Part shown: one piece after another, positions 60,327 through 64,000 of the stretch
Numbering within the stretch: position 1 is the first letter of the stretch
Layout: each line of letters begins with the position of its first letter
Position numbers and translations under genes: made by a program
Assembly: GCA_937625935.1 (NCBI GenBank)
Contig: OW569382.1
Span: forward strand, 248,001 to 312,000
DNA: 64,000 bases
Direction of reading: 5' to 3'
Source: Tetramitus jugosus
Taxonomy: Eukaryota > Heterolobosea > Eutetramitea > Acrasida > Vahlkampfiidae
The notes under the pieces: model-generated
The model's database searches: none
Told to the model about the DNA's origin: nothing
What the model saw: only the letters and a program-made list of their open reading frames with translations

Positions 60327-61377
60327 ATGTCTGGTATGTTTTTTGCACTATTGTGATTATTGTTCTCTCATCTATCTTGTCACCAAAGATCACAAGAGGG
60401 CAGCAAATTTTTGTGTTGCTTGTGTGTGGACTCTCCTTTGATCCGATCAAAAAAAAGCTAACTTACTTGTTCTACTTCCACCAACCACACTAGACACAGA
60501 ACAAAATGAAGGAAGCAGCACTAGCGTAGCTGACACTACTCCAGTCACTACCACCACTCCAAAGGAAACTGTCGCAAAGAAGGTTTCCAACTACAAGGCA
60601 CCTGCCAAGGGTGAATTCCCTGTTCGCTTCGATCTCGGCAACCAGAAGCCAATCGAACAATTGTCATTCTTTGACATCTTCTTGTGGAGAAACTTGTTTG
60701 TCTCTGGTGTCTTGTTCCTCTTGGTCCAAGCTGTCTATTTGCTCTTGACTAGATATCAATTCAGTGTGATCACACTCGTTGGTAGAGTCGTCCAAATTCA
60801 AGTTGTCGTTTTCTTCTTGTACATTGTGTTTGCAAGAATCGTCAAGAACACTTCTGGAAGGTAGGGTGATTTTTAGTTGAACTTTTTGATGTTTTCACTT
60901 GGTTGGATTCGCAATTTTGCTAACGTTCATTTTTCTCTTATTTTTTTATTGTTTGTCATTGTTAACATTAGCATTGTGTTGCCATTGACTGACTTCAAGG
61001 TCAGCAAGGAATTGCTTGAGCCATACGTTCATGCTATTGTTGAGAAATTCAACTCTTTGGTTTCTTGCTACGTTGATATCCTCATGTGCAAGGATTTGTT
61101 GAAGACCATTCAATTCATTGTTGTCGTCCAATTGGTTTGCATCGTTGGAAAGAAGGTTGAAGGTTTGAACTCTGCTTATGCCTTGTTGAACATTTTGTTC
61201 GTTGTTCCATTGATCTACGAATGGCAACAAGAAAAGATTGATGGTGCATTTATGCAAGCTTGGGCCAAGGTGAAGCAATTGCTCGACCAAGGTCTCACCA
61301 AGGTTCCTCCAAATATCAAGACTCAAGTCGTTGCTATCGTTGACAAGATCCAAGGAGGAAAGCAAAAGAGCCAATAA
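60327..61377 (+). CDS. reticulon-domain ER membrane-shaping protein
   Basis: Three exons, 60327-60333 (only 7 nt: ATG, TCT and one G), 60494-60860 and 60972-61377, give 259 residues; introns GTATGT...CTAG and GTAGGG...TTAG. The reticulon homology domain covers about 55-240: QLSFFDIFLWRNLFVSGVLF then two long hydrophobic hairpins (IQVVVFFLYIVFA; IQFIVVVQLVCIVG, ILFVVPLIYEWQQ). The N-terminal 50 residues are Thr/Lys-rich. Reticulons bend tubular ER. The tiny first exon is unusual but is the only ATG consistent with phase. Confidence 0.85.
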
Positions 61378-61597
61378 GTAAGTTGATATCAATCACACTC
61401 ATGTATGAATTAAACAATACCGGATTAACCTATGACCAATGACGACCTTCCAGATCACCTTTTACCGTAGTAATTTTGTTTTGTTTGTAAAATTCAACCG
61501 TTACGCTCAATCTACAAATATTTGTCAGACTGAAAAATTTCAACAGCGACAGAAAAAAGCTGAACAAAAACACCAGCGATATCACTTTTTGTACATT

Positions 61598-64000
61598 ATG
61601 AACTATGAAAAGGGCCAAAGAGTCTTTTTCAACCATCCTTCCGAGTCTTGGATTGTAGGCAAGGTTGACAAAATTGAAGAGAATCCACGAGCAAAAAATA
61701 AGACAAAATATTGGTGCGTACCTGAAGAAAAGTCGATCAAGGTAAGTGTAGCAAATACTATATACGAGTCAACTTGTTTCTTGGTAATATTGACATCAAC
61801 TGCTTGCTAGGATGCGGCAGTGTTTGCTGATGATCTTCTGGATTTAAAGGGAGAAGCTCTCGTTGCAGAGAATGAAGATTTATTGGAGATGGATGAACTA
61901 CATGAAGCTACTTTACTTCGATGCTTAGAGAATAGATATAACAAGGATGTGATCTATGTATGTAACACCATTACTACCACAATTTTGTTCAACAACAATC
62001 GTTCTAACTTTATGTTAACGTCACAAATTCAATAGACCTTTATTGGATCCTTAGTGGTATCATTTAATCCATTCAAATGGACAATCCCTTCGTACCAAGA
62101 TGATCAGATGGTAAACTATATTCAACGGAAAAAGACACTACCTCATGCTTGGTCTGTTGCAGATAGAGCATTCAGAGACATGGTCGAAGGAAATGGTAAC
62201 CAAACAATGTTGGTTTCCGGGGAATCAGGGGCAGGCAAAACGGAGGCGTGCAAGACAGTAATCAAATATTTGAGTGAGTTGAGTTGTAGTATGACAACAG
62301 ATGAAGCCATTAAGACAACAGCTTCCAACATTGCCCAGAGAATTCAAGAGTCTTCTCCAATTTTGGAAGCTTTTGGAAACGCAAAGACAAAAAACAATGA
62401 CAATTCATCTCGCTTTGGTAAGTTTATCAAACTCCAGTTTGATAGAAATGGAATTATCTTGGGAGCGGATATCGTGAATTACCTACTGGAGAAATCTCGT
62501 CTGATTATGCAAGGTCCCAATGAGAGGGGTTATCATGTCTTTTACCAACTGTTAGCTGGTGCCACTCCTGAGGAGAAGGCCAAACTGAAATTGACTTGTC
62601 CCGAAGATTTTGTCTGTGTGATGAAGGGTCAGTGCACAAGGATTGACGGAGTCGATGATGAAGCAGATTATAAACACGTTCGCAACGCTATGAACATTGT
62701 GGGTATGACAGAACAGGAACAAGAAGCAATTTTTAGAGTTGTAGCATCCATTTTACATTTACAGAACATCACATTTGCAGGGAGAGAAGATGCTTCGGTT
62801 GTAGAGAACGAAAACGTACTTGCTACAGCTGCTGACTTGTTGATGATTGATAAGGAGGGTCTGCGTTCAGCCCTGACAACAAAAACATACACTATTATGA
62901 ATAAGGAATACACATCTCCCTTAATGCCGGACAAAGCTTCAGACTCTAGAGATGCTCTATCCAAAAGTTTATACGATAATATGTTCAATTGGATTATTTG
63001 GAAGATTAACGAGAGAATTTGTGCGAAGGAGTTCGATAGGTTTATTGGATTACTCGACATTTTTGGATTTGAAATGTTTGAAGTCAACAGTTTCGAACAG
63101 TTCTGTATCAATTTCGCGAATGAGTCACTTCAAGGTCATTATAATGCTTACACTTTTAAGAGAGACAAAGAAGAATGTATTGCTGAAGGAATTGACACAA
63201 AAGATGTTTCATTCAGAGATAATCAGCCCTGTATTGATCTGATTCAAGGAAAGTTTGGCATCTTGTCTATGCTTGATGAACAAAGCAATTTTCCAAAGGC
63301 GACAGATATGACCTTCTTAGAGAAGTTAAAGAAGAATTTTGAAAAGAAACATCCATTCTTCCACATGGATCCTCGAAAGAGAGAAGAATTTATCATAGAA
63401 CATTTTGCTGGTAAGGTTGAGTATAATGTCTCCCAATGGCTGGAGAAAAATCGTGACTTGTTAAAGCCGGACTTAATCACTCTAATGAGTTCAAGCAAGT
63501 GTGCTTTTGTCAGCAAACTGATTCCAGACCAAATCGATGGCAAGAAGTTAACAGTAGCAGGATCATTTAAAAAACAACTACTTGATTTATTGGGTGTAAT
63601 TAATTCTACCAACCCTCACTGGATTCGATGTATCAAACCTCATCCCGCAAAGAAGCCTAATATGTTCAGTAGACCAAATGTCATGTCCCAACTGAGATCT
63701 TCAGGAGTTCTCGAAACCATTCGGATCAGAAGAGAGGGTTATAGCGCTCGAATTTTGCTTCAAGAGTTCTGGAAACGGTACCGTATTTTGATAGACGAAT
63801 CAACCACGAATGATTACAGAGCTTCCTGTATCCGCATTATCGAGAAGGTTAAATTCGACAAAGTTAAAGCTCAGATTGGAAAGACCAAAGTATTCTTGAG
63901 ATCCTATGCCTATGCTGAGATTGAACAACTCAAGAACTTAAAACTCCTCAAATCAATTAAGACTCTACAGAGATTCACTCGAGGATGGTTAGCTAGAAAG
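61598..64000 (+). CDS. unconventional myosin heavy chain, 3' part outside the window
   Basis: Exons 61598-61741, 61811-61957 and 62036 to the window edge; introns of 69 and 78 bp, GT-AG. 752 residues are visible. An SH3-like N-terminal barrel (GQRVFFNHPSESWIVGKV) precedes the motor. P-loop GESGAGKTEA, switch 1 NNDNSSRFGKF, switch 2 LLDIFGFEMFEVNSFEQ and the actin-binding WIRCIKPHP are intact, and the converter ends in an IQ-like neck (IKTLQRFTRGWLARK) at the edge. The SH3-like barrel argues for a class V/XI- or II-like layout, not class I. Tail unknown. Confidence 0.93.

Noticed and set aside
1-64000. CRISPR arrays, bacterial operons, rRNA genes
   Set aside because: None seen; spliced genes and spacing are eukaryotic.

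Overview
The window is nuclear DNA from a gene-dense, fairly AT-rich unicellular eukaryote. Genes lie on both strands with spacers of only 100-450 bp. Introns are few, short (about 67-270 bp) and GT-AG. Many proteins carry Asn, Gln or Ser runs. The mix of amoeboid genes (Ras, an unconventional myosin, many signalling fusions) with centriole or flagellum genes (a POC5 homologue, possibly CCDC148) and paired CHASE4-HAMP nucleotide cyclases suggests a heterolobosean amoeboflagellate such as Naegleria. That identification is inferred from gene content, not from a marker sequence. I support about 36 host genes, two tRNA genes and one group of retrotransposon copies.

Layout. 0-10 kb: a coiled-coil protein (5' part missing), a LEA2-like membrane protein, a CPSF6-like RNA-binding protein, SLX9, shugoshin, a TMC-family channel and a TM2D1 homologue. 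10-24 kb: a Q/N-rich protein, an E2-UFD1-UBX fusion, a STE20-like kinase, a metallophosphoesterase, tRNA-Trp with a retrotransposon remnant just upstream, a MYND-FKBP fusion, a divergent pair of membrane cyclases and a PB1-UBA protein. 24-43.5 kb: a tandem 3'-5' exonuclease plus Ycf45/SpoIIIAA ATPase fusion, an alpha/beta hydrolase, a poly-Q/N protein, a BTB(KCTD)-NHL protein, Ras, a Cys-rich membrane protein, an uncharacterised protein, an EGF-like secreted protein, TsaE, transportin, a DeSI peptidase, MED31 and a tandem CCCH protein. 43.5-46 kb: a gene-poor interval with a cluster of hairpins. 46-49.6 kb: a small membrane protein, a GT77-like glycosyltransferase, a weak ORF and tRNA-Asn. 49.6-54.1 kb: a nested cluster of non-LTR retrotransposon copies. 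54.1-64 kb: a gene-poor interval, a WD40 protein (6 exons), POC5, a reticulon and the 5' part of a myosin heavy chain.

The two most unusual results are these. (1) Both tRNA genes have non-LTR retrotransposon insertions about 40-55 bp upstream of their 5' ends, in the same orientation. Each is flanked by repeats of about 15 bp, and the copies share a 3'-terminal motif. This is like the tRNA-targeted TRE5 elements of Dictyostelium. (2) The two adjacent, divergently transcribed CHASE4-HAMP cyclases have complementary catalytic defects. One lacks the second metal-binding Asp; the other lacks the transition-state Asn and Arg. Together they could form one complete site, as in the C1/C2 halves of mammalian adenylyl cyclases.

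Several genes converge on ubiquitin/SUMO turnover and autophagy (E2-UFD1-UBX, PB1-UBA, DeSI), on the chromosome and centriole cycle (shugoshin, POC5), and on RNA metabolism (CPSF6-like, CCCH protein, SLX9). They are not arranged in operons.
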